A stretch of 64,000 bases of DNA from Rahnella aceris. Its GTDB lineage: Bacteria > Pseudomonadota > Gammaproteobacteria > Enterobacterales > Enterobacteriaceae. The notes under the pieces are model-generated. The model worked only from the letters and a program-made list of their open reading frames with translations. It searched no databases and was not told the DNA's origin. Positions 53,498-63,013 of the stretch are shown piece by piece; the first letter of the stretch is position 1; the number at the start of each line of letters is the position of its first letter. The DNA lies in the NCBI RefSeq assembly GCF_011684115.1, contig NZ_JAADJV010000005.1:124001-188000 (forward strand), given 5' to 3'. Both the position numbers and the translations under genes were made by a program.

Positions 53498-54244
53498 ATG
53501 ATTGCACCCAGCCAGAAATCGCTGTTGATTTTACAGACCGGCCACGCGCCGGAACCTATCCGTCGTGCGCACGACAACTTTCCGCAGATGTTTATCCGTC
53601 AGGGCGATATCGACGCGCAGCAGGTGGTGATTGTGGATTTGCAGGCGGGTGAACGCCCGCTGCCGCCGGAAAACTATTGCGGTGCGATCATTACCGGTTC
53701 GCGCAGCATGGTCACCGAGCATCTGGCGTGGAGCGAAGAAGCGGCGGACTGGGTGCGGCTGGGCATGTTGCAGGAATTACCCATGTTTGGTGCCTGCTAC
53801 GGTCATCAGCTGATGGCATACGCGCTGGGTGGCGAGGTGGATTACCATCCGCAAGGCATTGAAGTCGGTACGCACGAGGTGACGCTGACGCCGGACGGGC
53901 ATCTTGATCCGCTGGTATCGCAGCTTCCCGCACAGTTCGCAGCCAATCTGATCCACCTGCAAACCGTCATTACGCCGCCTGCGACAGCGACGGTGCTGGC
54001 GAAAACGCGGCACGATCCGCATCAGATCCTGCGCTACGGCCCGAATGCCATCAGCACGCAGTTCCATCCGGAATTCAGTCTGGCGGTAATGAAGACGTAT
54101 CTGTCATGGCTGGGCTCTATCGCCGAAGACGATACGATAGATTTTGCGCATCAGGCTCAGCAACTTAGCGAAACACCCCTCAGCCGTAGCCTGCTGCTGG
54201 CCTTCGTCGGCGCACTCGGCAAACGTCAGGCACTGGCGGGTTAA
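53498..54244 (+). CDS. Class I glutamine amidotransferase-like protein (YfeJ type)
   Basis: 248 residues, GGGAG upstream of the ATG. The triad is visible: nucleophile Cys in FGACYGHQLM, then His and Glu in TQFHPEFS. The domain is free-standing with no synthetase attached, like E. coli YfeJ and other GuaA-amidotransferase-like proteins. Its partner or acceptor is unknown. It is the third gene after ygjP-ygjR; the alx leader RNA begins right behind it. Confidence 0.85.
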   Translation: MIAPSQKSLLILQTGHAPEPIRRAHDNFPQMFIRQGDIDAQQVVIVDLQAGERPLPPENYCGAIITGSRSMVTEHLAWSEEAADWVRLGMLQELPMFGACYGHQLMAYALGGEVDYHPQGIEVGTHEVTLTPDGHLDPLVSQLPAQFAANLIHLQTVITPPATATVLAKTRHDPHQILRYGPNAISTQFHPEFSLAVMKTYLSWLGSIAEDDTIDFAHQAQQLSETPLSRSLLLAFVGALGKRQALAG

Positions 54245-54302
54245 TGCTCCATAATGTTTCTGAATGTTTGACACCGGACACATTTTGCATTAATTTGCGA
54301 AC

Positions 54303-54520
54303 TGCAAAGGGGAGTAACTTCTTCGTCGGATAATCGTCATTACGGTGTCTGGACCCGCGCTCATGCAGCGCCGTCTCAGCCACCCGGTTACCGGGGCAAA
54401 GATAAGCATTCACAAGATGAATACTTATCTTTGTAAGTGAGACCTTGCCGGAAGGCGAGGTTTGCTCACAGCTCAAAAAATGAGCGGCTAACGTCTTCCG
54501 ACGCTGGCCGTTTTTTTTTG
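54303..54520 (+). ncRNA. alx leader RNA (PRE / SraF, yybP-ykoY manganese riboswitch class)
   Basis: A long structured leader upstream of alx. It has the conserved GGGGAGTAAC (54309-54318), GACCCGCGCTCATGCAGCGCCG and ACCCGGTTACCGGGG hairpins, a long AAGATAAGCATTC/GAATACTTATCTT stem, ACCTTGCCGGAAGGCGAGGT followed by TGCTCAC, and an intrinsic terminator at the end. This is the layout of the E. coli alx pH-responsive element. In the family it binds Mn2+ and, with alkaline pH, changes transcription pausing and ribosome access. Confidence 0.88.
54484..54520 (+). terminator. Intrinsic terminator inside the alx leader
   Basis: CGGCTAACGTC, loop TTCC, GACGCTGGCCG then nine T's. It ends 22 bases before the alx start and is the expression platform of the leader. 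Confidence 0.85.
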
Positions 54521-54542
54521 ATGTTTTTTCGAGGATATCGCA

Positions 54543-55517
54543 ATGATGAACTCCGTAGGCAACCCGATGTTGTGGGGCTCCTTTGCCGTGGTAGTGATAA
54601 TTATGCTCGCGTTCGACCTGCTGTTGCAGGGTCGAAAAGGCGCGCAAACCATGAGTATGAAAAGTGCCGCGATGTGGTCGCTGGTGTGGATAGGCCTGTC
54701 GTTGCTGTTCAACTTCGGCTTCTGGTGGTATCTCAACGGCGAGTTTGGCCGTGAAGTGGCCGACGCCAAGGCCACCATGTTCCTGACCGGCTATCTGCTG
54801 GAAAAAGCGCTGGCGGTGGATAACGTCTTCGTCTGGCTGATCCTGTTCAGTTACTTCTCTATTCCTGCCAGCCTGCAACGCCGCGTACTGGTCTACGGCG
54901 TGCTCGGCGCCATCGTCCTGCGTACCGGCATGATTTTCGCCGGTAGCTGGCTGGTGGGGCAATTTAGCTGGATTTTGTACGTGTTCGGCGCCTTCCTGCT
55001 GTTCACCGGTATCAAGATGGCGCTGGCGAAAGAAGACGACGGTGAGGTTGGCGAGAAGCCGATGATCCGCTGGCTGCGCAGCAAAATGCGCATGACCGAT
55101 GAGTTGCAGGGTGAGAAGTTCTTTGTGCGCCGTAACGGTATTTTGTTCGCTACTCCGTTGTTGCTGGTGCTGATTATGGTGGAACTGAGCGACGTGATTT
55201 TCGCGGTCGACAGTATTCCGGCTATCTTTGCGGTAACCACCGACCCGTTCATCGTCCTGACCTCTAACCTGTTTGCGATCCTCGGCCTGCGCGCGATGTA
55301 CTTCCTGCTGGCGGGCGTGGCAGAACGTTTCTCGATGCTGAAATACGGTCTGGCGGTGATCCTGATTTTCATCGGTATCAAAATGCTGCTGCTCGACGTG
55401 TTCCACATTCCGGTGGGGATTTCGCTGGGCGTGATTGCGTCGATTCTGATCATCACCCTGCTGATTAACACCTGGGTGAACCGTCGTAACGATCGCCAGA
55501 ACAACGCGCAGTCGTAA
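54543..55517 (+). CDS. alx: Alx, TerC-family membrane protein (manganese export, alkali-inducible)
   Basis: 324 residues with about nine membrane spans. TerC family acidic motifs are kept: [10 protein letters not shown] and [23 protein letters not shown]. ATGs at 54543 and 54546 are both possible; GAGG favours the first. It exports Mn2+ in E. coli and is induced by alkaline pH through its leader RNA. A terminator follows at 55538-55572. Confidence 0.95.
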   Translation: MMNSVGNPMLWGSFAVVVIIMLAFDLLLQGRKGAQTMSMKSAAMWSLVWIGLSLLFNFGFWWYLNGEFGREVADAKATMFLTGYLLEKALAVDNVFVWLILFSYFSIPASLQRRVLVYGVLGAIVLRTGMIFAGSWLVGQFSWILYVFGAFLLFTGIKMALAKEDDGEVGEKPMIRWLRSKMRMTDELQGEKFFVRRNGILFATPLLLVLIMVELSDVIFAVDSIPAIFAVTTDPFIVLTSNLFAILGLRAMYFLLAGVAERFSMLKYGLAVILIFIGIKMLLLDVFHIPVGISLGVIASILIITLLINTWVNRRNDRQNNAQS

Positions 55518-55537
55518 TATTTCGAACTGATTAATGC

Positions 55538-55572
55538 AAAGCGCGGCCGCTTCACCGGTCGCGCTTTTTAGC
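55538..55572. terminator. Terminator between alx and mgtA
   Basis: AAAGCGCGGCC, loop GCTTCACC, GGTCGCGCTTTTT. It lies between convergent genes. Confidence 0.8.
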
Positions 55573-55594
55573 ATTCAGGATAGAATTTTAAAGA

Positions 55595-58297
55595 TTACTG
55601 CCAGCCGTAACGGCGCACGAACCAGCCTTTCACGCACTGCGTCAGCACCATGTAGCCCGCAAGAATCGCGATCAGCCACGGGAAATAGCTCAGCGGCAGC
55701 GCCTGCAATTGCAGGAATCCGGCAACCGGCGAGTAGATCAGTGCGATACCGGTGATCACCACCATCAGCGTCATGATGCACAGCGGCCAGGACGCGCGGC
55801 TCTGAATAAACGGCACTTTGCGGGTGCGGATCATGTGCACGATCAGCGTCTGCGACAGCAGCCCTTCAATGAACCAGCCGGACTGGAACAACGTCTGCGC
55901 CTCCACCGTATTGGCTTTAAACACCCACCACATCAGGCTGAAAGTCAGAATGTCGAAGACGGAACTGATCGGTCCGAAGAACACCATAAAGCGGCCAATA
56001 TCCCCGGCGTTCCAGCGCTGCGGTTTCGCCAGTTGCTCTTCATCCACGTTATCAAACGGGATCGCCACCTGAGACACATCGTAAATCAGGTTCTGAATCA
56101 GCAGATGCAGCGGCAACATTGGCAGGAACGGCAGAAAGGCGCTGGCGACCAGCACGCTGAACACGTTACCAAAGTTGGAACTGGCAGTCATTTTGATGTA
56201 TTTCAGCATGTTGGCGAAAGTTCTGCGCCCTTCCGTCACGCCCTGCTCCAGCACCATCAGGCTTTTTTCCAGCAGAATAATATCGGCCGCTTCTTTGGCG
56301 ATATCCACCGCAGAATCCACGGAAATCCCAATGTCAGCCGCACGCAGCGCAGGCGCGTCGTTGATGCCGTCACCCATAAAGCCAACCACATGCCCTTCAC
56401 CGCGCAGTACGCGCACAATGCGTTCTTTGTGCATCGGTGTCAGTTTGGCAAATACCGTGGTTTCGCGGGCGACGTTCAGCAGTTGCACATCGTCAAGCGC
56501 ATCGATATCGCTGCCGATCACGACGTTATCGGCCTGTAATCCGACATCTTTGCAGACTTTACGCGCCACCAGCGGATTGTCGCCGGTGAGGATTTTCACC
56601 GTCACGCCTTTGCGTTGCAGTGCATCCAGCGCCGGTGCGGTGCTTTCTTTTGGCGGATCGAGGAATGCGATATACCCGGCCAGGATCAGGCCGGACTCAT
56701 CGGTCACGCCGTAGCCCTGCGTGCGCGATGGCATCACTTTATGCGCCACGGCTACCACGCGCAGCCCCTGCTGATTGAGATCGTCAGTAATGCGGCGGAT
56801 GCGCGCCAGCAGCACATCGGTCAGCGGCACAATCTCACCGTTGAGCTGCACCAGCGTACAAATCGACAGCATTTCTTCCAGCGCGCCTTTGCAAATCAGG
56901 CGGTGATTCTGGTCGTTTTCGGCGACGACGACAGACATACGGCGACGGTCGAAGTCAAACGGAATTTCATCCACTTTCAGCGAGTTATGCGCCGGACCGG
57001 CATCGCCTGCTTCCAGCACCGCAACATCCAGCAGGTTTTTCAGGCCGGTTTGATAATGGCTGTTCAGCCACGCCAGATGCAGCACCTCATCACTGGTCAC
57101 GCCCAGCACATCGGTGTGGCGCTCGAGCACGATTTTATCCTGCGTCAGCGTGCCGGTTTTATCCGTGCAGAGGATATCCATTGCGCCGAAGTTCTGTATC
57201 GCATCCAGACGTTTGACGATCACCTTCTGGCGGGAGAGTTTTACCGCGCCTTTGGCCAGCGTGGAAGTCACAATCATCGGCAGCATTTCCGGCGTCAACC
57301 CGACCGCCACGGAGAGCGCAAACAGTGCGGCTTCCCACCAGTCGCCTTTGGTGTAACCGTTGATCACCAGCACCACAGGTGTCATTACCATCATAAAGCG
57401 GATCAGCAGCCAGCTGACTTTGCTGATCCCGGCCTGGAACGCGTTTGGCTGTGTATCTTCCTGTACCACACGTTCGGCAAGCTGACCGAACCAGGTTTTG
57501 CTGCCGGTGGCGATCACCATCGCAATCGCCGTGCCGCTCACCACGTTGGTGCCCATAAAACACAGGGTGTTCAGTTCAAGCGGATCAGCCGCAACCGGTT
57601 TTTTCTCGCAGGCATGTTTTTCCACCGGCAGGGATTCACCGGTCAGCGCCGCCTGGCTGATAAACAAGTCCTTGGCCGAAAGAATGCGCAGGTCTGCCGG
57701 GATCATATCGCCCGCTGACAATTTGATCAGGTCACCCGGCACCAGTTGGCTGATCGGGATTTCCACTGTTTCGCTGCGTCCGGTTTGCGCGTCACTGCGC
57801 AGCACGGTCGCGGTGTTGCTGACCATCGCTTTCAGCGCATCGGCGGCTTTATTGGAACGCGCCTCCTGAATGAAATGCATGAAAGTAGAAATAAACACCA
57901 TCGCGCCAATCACCAGCGCTGCCGTTAAATCGTCGGTGGCGTAAGACACCAGCCCGAGCACGGTCAGCAGCAGATTGAACGGATTGCGGTAGCAGTGCCA
58001 CAGATGCAGCCACCAGGGTGCCGGTTGCTGATCGCCGGTCTGATTCAGGCCGGAAACTTCGCGGATTGCATCGGCTTCCTGCGCAGTCAGCCCTTCCGGA
58101 TGACTGGCAAATTGCAGGTAAAGCTGGTCTTCGGTGGCGCGGGCACAGGCCTGACAATGCGCCGACATAGCGGCAGGGATGGCCTGCACTGCACGGGCAG
58201 ATACGTTTTCCAGCATCGGATCGCGGCGGACTAAGCGGCGCGGTAAATTACGGCTGAGCGCACTGAGCAGCCGGGAAGTGAAATTTTTGAACATCAT
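55595..58297 (-). CDS. mgtA: Mg2+-importing P-type ATPase MgtA
   Basis: 900 residues (E. coli 898). ATGs at 58297 and 58294 are possible, after AAGG; the ORF runs further to 58318. P-type ATPase elements: TGESLP actuator loop, phosphorylation site DKTGTLTQD, TGDNPLVA, and the hinge GDGINDAPALRAADIG. It has ten membrane spans and a P3B-type C-terminus ending RRYGWQ. It imports Mg2+ when external Mg2+ is low. It is preceded by an mgtL leader ORF. Confidence 0.96.
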   Translation of the reverse strand: MMFKNFTSRLLSALSRNLPRRLVRRDPMLENVSARAVQAIPAAMSAHCQACARATEDQLYLQFASHPEGLTAQEADAIREVSGLNQTGDQQPAPWWLHLWHCYRNPFNLLLTVLGLVSYATDDLTAALVIGAMVFISTFMHFIQEARSNKAADALKAMVSNTATVLRSDAQTGRSETVEIPISQLVPGDLIKLSAGDMIPADLRILSAKDLFISQAALTGESLPVEKHACEKKPVAADPLELNTLCFMGTNVVSGTAIAMVIATGSKTWFGQLAERVVQEDTQPNAFQAGISKVSWLLIRFMMVMTPVVLVINGYTKGDWWEAALFALSVAVGLTPEMLPMIVTSTLAKGAVKLSRQKVIVKRLDAIQNFGAMDILCTDKTGTLTQDKIVLERHTDVLGVTSDEVLHLAWLNSHYQTGLKNLLDVAVLEAGDAGPAHNSLKVDEIPFDFDRRRMSVVVAENDQNHRLICKGALEEMLSICTLVQLNGEIVPLTDVLLARIRRITDDLNQQGLRVVAVAHKVMPSRTQGYGVTDESGLILAGYIAFLDPPKESTAPALDALQRKGVTVKILTGDNPLVARKVCKDVGLQADNVVIGSDIDALDDVQLLNVARETTVFAKLTPMHKERIVRVLRGEGHVVGFMGDGINDAPALRAADIGISVDSAVDIAKEAADIILLEKSLMVLEQGVTEGRRTFANMLKYIKMTASSNFGNVFSVLVASAFLPFLPMLPLHLLIQNLIYDVSQVAIPFDNVDEEQLAKPQRWNAGDIGRFMVFFGPISSVFDILTFSLMWWVFKANTVEAQTLFQSGWFIEGLLSQTLIVHMIRTRKVPFIQSRASWPLCIMTLMVVITGIALIYSPVAGFLQLQALPLSYFPWLIAILAGYMVLTQCVKGWFVRRYGWQ

Positions 58298-58440
58298 TCG
58301 CACCTTTGTTGCGCCCACAGCGAAGCCGCCATGAGCATGGCAAAAGGGTTGTTAAAAACAGGGCGAACGAAAAGACGTGCGCCACTGCCTGCCAGGTAAA
58401 GTCACGGCAAGCAGCGGCAAAAATGCGGGTGCTTACCGGA

Positions 58441-58476
58441 TCACAACGGACCTACAGAATTGGGGTCGGGTTCCAT
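58441..58476 (-). CDS. mgtL: MgtL leader peptide of mgtA
   Basis: An 11-codon ORF, MEPDPNSVGPL, with GGAGGTG eight bases upstream. E. coli MgtL begins with the same MEPDP and is 17 residues. In E. coli, ribosome stalling or drop-off at the Glu/Asp/Pro codons under low Mg2+ or low proline exposes RNA that keeps transcription going into mgtA. Here it stands about 145 bases before the mgtA start, with room for the switching hairpins. The tail is shorter and different from E. coli, and the second pair of basic residues is absent. Confidence 0.85.
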   Translation of the reverse strand: MEPDPNSVGPL

Positions 58477-58641
58477 GGGTTTTCACCTCCGGTAAGGAAC
58501 GGTTTGGAAATTCATACGCATCGGGTATAAAAATCCGTTAGGGTAACGGCACGGGATGACGCGTACATCATCTCCGGCGAGCGCAGTATACGCCGGTTAA
58601 CTACAACCAATTTTAAACCTGACCCTCATTCACCTTAAAAC

Positions 58642-59598
58642 ATGACCCAGCAAAATCGCCTGACCATTAATGATATTGCCCGCCTGAGCGGTGTCGGAAA
58701 ATCCACGGTTTCCCGCGTTTTGAATAACGAAGGCAACGTCAGCCCGCAAACCCGCGAACGGGTGTTGCAGGTGATTGAACAACAGCATTTCAGTCCGTCG
58801 AAATCGGCGCGGGCCATGCGCGGGTTTAGCGACAAAATTGTGGCGATCATCGTGTCGCGTCTCGACTCTCCTTCGGAAAATCTGGCCGTACGCGCCATGT
58901 TGCCGCTGTTTTATCAGCAAGGGTATGACCCGATTGTGCTGGAAAGTCAGTTCAGCGCAGAGCGCGTGAAAGAGCATTTGCAGGTGCTGAAACAGCGCAA
59001 TATCGATGGCATTGTGCTGTTTGGTTTCACCGGACTTTCAGCCCAAATGCTGACGCCCTGGCAGGATAAAATGGTGGTGCTGGCACGCGATATGCCGGGG
59101 CTATCTTCGGTGTGTTATGACGATGCGGGTGCGGTGCAACTGCTGATGCAAAAACTGCTGGCGCAGAACATACGGGAGATTGGCTTTATCGGTGTGTCGC
59201 CGCAGGACACCACCACCGGCCAGCGCCGCAGCGCGGCCTTCCGGACTTTTTGTAAAGAGCATGGTCTGACACCGCACATTGCGCTGGGCGAACTGACCTA
59301 TCAGAGCGGCTTCGACCTGATCCCGCAGTTGCTGAAAAATAACATTCAGGCCGTCGTCTGCGCGTCCGACACCATTGCCATCGGCGCACAAAAATACCTG
59401 CAACAACAGCAAATCCGTGGCGTGCAGGTATGCGGTATCGGCAACAACCCGCTGCTGCATTTCCTGTTCCCGGAATCGTATTCCGTAGAGCTCGGCTATG
59501 GCGCGGGCGGCGAAGCAGCGGCGAAGCAACTGCTGGCGCAGCTCAGCGGTTCCACGACGGTGCGGCAGCTGATTATCCCCGGAAAGCTTGCTTTCTGA
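58642..59598 (+). CDS. treR: Trehalose operon repressor TreR
   Basis: 318 residues, LacI family. The N-terminal helix-turn-helix is LTINDIARLSGVGKSTVSRVLN; the ligand domain is of the periplasmic-binding type, for trehalose-6-phosphate. There is no clear ribosome binding site before the ATG at 58642. It is followed after 152 bases by treBC, whose operator palindrome it should bind, and is divergent from mgtL-mgtA. Confidence 0.95.
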   Translation: MTQQNRLTINDIARLSGVGKSTVSRVLNNEGNVSPQTRERVLQVIEQQHFSPSKSARAMRGFSDKIVAIIVSRLDSPSENLAVRAMLPLFYQQGYDPIVLESQFSAERVKEHLQVLKQRNIDGIVLFGFTGLSAQMLTPWQDKMVVLARDMPGLSSVCYDDAGAVQLLMQKLLAQNIREIGFIGVSPQDTTTGQRRSAAFRTFCKEHGLTPHIALGELTYQSGFDLIPQLLKNNIQAVVCASDTIAIGAQKYLQQQQIRGVQVCGIGNNPLLHFLFPESYSVELGYGAGGEAAAKQLLAQLSGSTTVRQLIIPGKLAF

Positions 59599-59662
59599 AT
59601 CCCCCGCCTTTCTGACCTTTGACTTTCTAAAAAGCAGAAACTTTGTGATCGTCCCGGCAAAA

Positions 59663-59678
59663 CCGGGAACGTTCCCGG
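59663..59678 (+). promoter_or_regulatory. TreR operator-like palindrome upstream of treB
   Basis: CCGGGAACGTTCCCGG, a perfect 16-bp palindrome about 75 bases before the treB start. GTTCCC recurs just after (59684-59688) as part of a half-site. The central CG-symmetric form fits a LacI-family operator. TGTGATCG just upstream (59644-59651) could be a CRP half-site. Confidence 0.75.
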
Positions 59679-59750
59679 ACAAGTTCCCACTGCCTTCGCT
59701 ATGCTTGAACCGTACCCTACACTCTTACGCAAAATCACAGGCCACTTCCC

Positions 59751-61169
59751 ATGAGCAAAGTTAAGCAACAGGATGTTGATCAGCTGATCGCCCTCGTTGG
59801 CGGCAGCGACAATATCGCGATGGTGACTCACTGCATTACGCGTCTTCGTTTTGTCCTCAATGACCCGTCCAAAGCCGACCCGAAAGGTCTCGAAGCCCTG
59901 CCGATGGTCAAAGGCTGCTTCACCAACGCCGGTCAGTTCCAGGTGGTTATCGGGCCGGAAGTGGATGATTACTACAAAGTTCTGATCGCCAGCACCGGTA
60001 AAAGTGCGGCCGGAAAAGAACAGGCAAAAGTTGCCGCCCGCCAGAATATGAGCTGGTTTGAGCGCAGCATTTCTCACTTTGCGGAAATCTTTTTCCCGCT
60101 GTTACCGGCGCTGATCAGCGGCGGTTTAATTCTCGGTTTCCGCAATGTTATCGGCGAAATTCCGATGAGCGGCGGCCAGACGCTGGCGCAGATGCACCCG
60201 CTGTGGCAATCCATTTACGACTTCCTCTGGCTGCTTGGCGAAGCCGTGTTTATGTTCCTGCCGGTGGCGGTGTGCTGGTCGACGGTCAGAAAAATGGGCG
60301 GCACCGAAATCCTCGGGATTGTGCTTGGCATAACGCTGGTATCGCCGCAACTGATGAACTCCTACAACCTCGGGCAGCAAATCCCTGAAGTGTGGAATTT
60401 CGGCTGGTTCACCATCGAAAAGGTCGGTTATCAGGCGCAGGTTATTCCTTCCGTTCTCGCCGGTATGGCGCTGGCGATGATCGAAAATGGCCTGAAACGC
60501 ATCGTGCCTAATTATCTGTATCTGGTGATTGTGCCCGTCAGCTCGCTGATTATTGCCGTATTCCTGGCGCACACGCTGATCGGGCCGTTTGGCCGCATGG
60601 TGGGCGACGGCGTGGCTTTCGCGGTGAAATTCATCATGACCGGCAGCCTCGCACCCATCGGTGCCGCGCTGTTTGGTTTCCTCTATGCGCCACTGGTCAT
60701 CACCGGCGTGCATCAGACCACCCTTGCCATCGACATGCAGATGGTGCAAAGCACCGGCGGAACCCCGGTGTGGCCGCTGATCGCCCTGTCCAATATTGCG
60801 CAAGCCGCTGCGGTCGTCGGCGTGATTATCGTCAGCCGCAAACATAATGAGCGCGAGATCTCCGTGCCCGCAGCGATATCCGCGTTCCTCGGCGTAACCG
60901 AACCGGCGATGTACGGTATCAACCTGAAATACCGCTTCCCGATGCTGTGCGCAATGATTGGCTCGGCCGGTGCCGGCCTGATTTGCGGCCTGTTCCACGT
61001 CACGGCCAACGGCATCGGCGTCGGCGGCTTACCGGGTATTTTGTCCATCAAACCGCAGTTCTGGAGTATTTACGCACTGGCCATGCTGGTGGCGATCGTG
61101 GTGCCGATTATCCTGACCGTGCTGGTTTATCAGCGGAAAGCCCGCCGGGGTGAACTGGCAGTGGTGTAA
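59751..61169 (+). CDS. treB: PTS trehalose-specific EIIBC component TreB
   Basis: 472 residues. The N-terminal EIIB domain has the phosphorylated Cys in MVTHCITRLRF (about residue 28), and the EIIC domain has about ten spans and the family motif VTEPAMYGINL. No EIIA domain is attached, so it relies on EIIA-Glc as in E. coli. It imports trehalose as trehalose-6-phosphate. treC follows after 22 bases. Confidence 0.96.
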   Translation: MSKVKQQDVDQLIALVGGSDNIAMVTHCITRLRFVLNDPSKADPKGLEALPMVKGCFTNAGQFQVVIGPEVDDYYKVLIASTGKSAAGKEQAKVAARQNMSWFERSISHFAEIFFPLLPALISGGLILGFRNVIGEIPMSGGQTLAQMHPLWQSIYDFLWLLGEAVFMFLPVAVCWSTVRKMGGTEILGIVLGITLVSPQLMNSYNLGQQIPEVWNFGWFTIEKVGYQAQVIPSVLAGMALAMIENGLKRIVPNYLYLVIVPVSSLIIAVFLAHTLIGPFGRMVGDGVAFAVKFIMTGSLAPIGAALFGFLYAPLVITGVHQTTLAIDMQMVQSTGGTPVWPLIALSNIAQAAAVVGVIIVSRKHNEREISVPAAISAFLGVTEPAMYGINLKYRFPMLCAMIGSAGAGLICGLFHVTANGIGVGGLPGILSIKPQFWSIYALAMLVAIVVPIILTVLVYQRKARRGELAVV

Positions 61170-61191
61170 GACATTCAAGAAGGAAAATGGA

Positions 61192-62835
61192 ATGAACAGC
61201 GAATTGCCGTGGTGGAAAAACGGTGTGATTTACCAGATTTATCCCAAGAGTTTTCAGGACACCACGGGCAGCGGCACCGGTGATATCAACGGCATCACAC
61301 AGCGCCTGGATTACCTGAAAACCCTTGGCGTTGATGCGATATGGCTGACACCGCTGTACCTGTCGCCGCAGATTGATAACGGCTACGACGTGGCCGATTA
61401 CTGCGAGATTGACCCGGCTTACGGCACGCTCGAAGACTTTGAACGGCTGACTGCAGAAGCGCATCAGCGTGGGATCCGCATCGTGATGGATATGGTGTTT
61501 AATCATACCTCGACGCATCACGAGTGGTTCCGCCAGTCGCAGGATGCGGGCAGCCCGTTCCGGCCTTTCTATATCTGGCGTGATGGGGCAACGGAGGGCG
61601 GACCGCCGAATAACTGGCGATCCAAATTCGGTGGCGGTGCCTGGCAATGGCACGAAACCAGCGGCCAGTATTACCTGCATCTGTTCGCCACCGAGCAGGC
61701 CGATCTGAACTGGGAATACCCGCCAGTGCGCGAGGCGCTGAAAAAAGTCTGCCAGTTCTGGGCGGATAAGGGCGTCGACGGGCTGCGTCTGGACGTGATC
61801 AATCTGGTGTCGAAACAACAGGATTTCCCGACCGACGATGCCGGTGATGGCCGGCGCTTTTACACTGACGGTCCGCGTATTCATGAGTTCTTACAGGAAT
61901 TCAGCCGTGACGTATTTAAGCCGCTGGGGCTGATGACCGTCGGCGAAATGTCTTCAACAAAGCTGGAGCATTGTCGCCGCTACGCCGCCAATGACGGCAG
62001 CGAACTGTCGATGACCTTTAACTTCCATCACCTGAAAGTCGATTATCCGAACGGTGAAAAATGGGCCGATGCACCGCCGGATTTCGTGCAGCTCAAGCAG
62101 ATTTTCCGCGAGTGGCAGCAGGGAATGCACGGTCACGCCTGGAATGCGCTGTTCTGGTGTAATCACGATCAGCCGCGCATTGTGTCGCGCTTTGGCGATG
62201 AAGGCGCGCTGCGCACGACGTCTGCCAAAATGCTGGCAATGGTGCTGCACGGCCTGCAGGGTACGCCGTATATTTATCAGGGCGAGGAAATCGGCATGAC
62301 CAATCCGGGCTTTGAACATCTCGAACAATATCGCGATGTGGAAAGCCTGAATATGTTTGCCGAACTGAAAACTGACGGGCGCAGCAACGAAGAGCTGTTG
62401 CGCATTCTGGCGAGGAAATCACGGGACAACTCACGTACGCCGATGCAGTGGAATGCCGGGGAACAGGCCGGATTTACTTCCGGCACGCCGTGGATTTCCG
62501 TCAGCCACAACGCGCAGGACATCAATACCGAACAGGCACTGGCGGATAAAGACTCGGTATTTTATCTGTATCAGCAACTGATCCGCCTGCGCAAAACGCT
62601 GCCGGTTCTGACCGATGGCGATTATCAGGATTTGCTGCCGGAACATCCGCAGCTGTGGTGTTATACCCGTCAGGCGTCAGGCAAAACCTTGCGCGTGGTG
62701 GCAAACCTGAGCGGGCAGGAGCAGACACTTACGCTGGCAGAATTAGATGGCAACACGCTGCTGAGTAATTACGCCTCGCCTGCCATTTCCGGCACGCTTC
62801 GTCCGTACGAATGTCTCTGGCAACTCGCCCGATAG
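61192..62835 (+). CDS. treC: Trehalose-6-phosphate hydrolase TreC
   Basis: 547 residues (E. coli 551) from the ATG at 61192, after AAGGAAAA; an in-frame ATG at 61150 lies inside treB. Glycoside hydrolase family 13: VMDMVFNHTS, GLRLDVINLVS with the nucleophile Asp, VGEMSS with the acid Glu, and WCNHDQPRIVSRFG. It splits trehalose-6-phosphate to glucose and glucose-6-phosphate. It ends the treBC unit; terminator at 62855-62890. Confidence 0.96.
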   Translation: MNSELPWWKNGVIYQIYPKSFQDTTGSGTGDINGITQRLDYLKTLGVDAIWLTPLYLSPQIDNGYDVADYCEIDPAYGTLEDFERLTAEAHQRGIRIVMDMVFNHTSTHHEWFRQSQDAGSPFRPFYIWRDGATEGGPPNNWRSKFGGGAWQWHETSGQYYLHLFATEQADLNWEYPPVREALKKVCQFWADKGVDGLRLDVINLVSKQQDFPTDDAGDGRRFYTDGPRIHEFLQEFSRDVFKPLGLMTVGEMSSTKLEHCRRYAANDGSELSMTFNFHHLKVDYPNGEKWADAPPDFVQLKQIFREWQQGMHGHAWNALFWCNHDQPRIVSRFGDEGALRTTSAKMLAMVLHGLQGTPYIYQGEEIGMTNPGFEHLEQYRDVESLNMFAELKTDGRSNEELLRILARKSRDNSRTPMQWNAGEQAGFTSGTPWISVSHNAQDINTEQALADKDSVFYLYQQLIRLRKTLPVLTDGDYQDLLPEHPQLWCYTRQASGKTLRVVANLSGQEQTLTLAELDGNTLLSNYASPAISGTLRPYECLWQLAR

Positions 62836-62854
62836 TCTGAATTTCCCCTTATGT

Positions 62855-62890
62855 CGGGTCGGTCACAGTCGTGGCTGACCCGTTTATTTT
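62855..62890 (+). terminator. Terminator after treBC
   Basis: CGGGTCGGTCAC, loop AGTC, GTGGCTGACCCG then TTTATTTT. Confidence 0.85.
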
Positions 62891-62973
62891 GTATGCATCC
62901 CCTTATAAAACAACAGGCAAAATTCAGGCCAGAATTTACATTTGGTCATCAATTCCTCCGCCGAAAAAATTCT

Positions 62974-62987
62974 TTGTTTCAGGTCAA
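62974..62987 (+). promoter_or_regulatory. FNR-like site upstream of nrdD
   Basis: TTGTT-TCAG-GTCAA matches eight of ten bases of the FNR consensus. It is 41.5 bases upstream of about 63022, the right place to activate a promoter for this anaerobic gene. Confidence 0.55.
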
Positions 62988-63013
62988 TAAAATGAGAATT
63001 AACGCTCGCGTAG

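Noticed and set aside
54180-55574. 464-residue open frame antisense to alx and its leader
   Set aside because: It runs through the riboswitch, terminator and the complete Alx coding sequence; the Gln/His-rich translation is typical of an antisense shadow.
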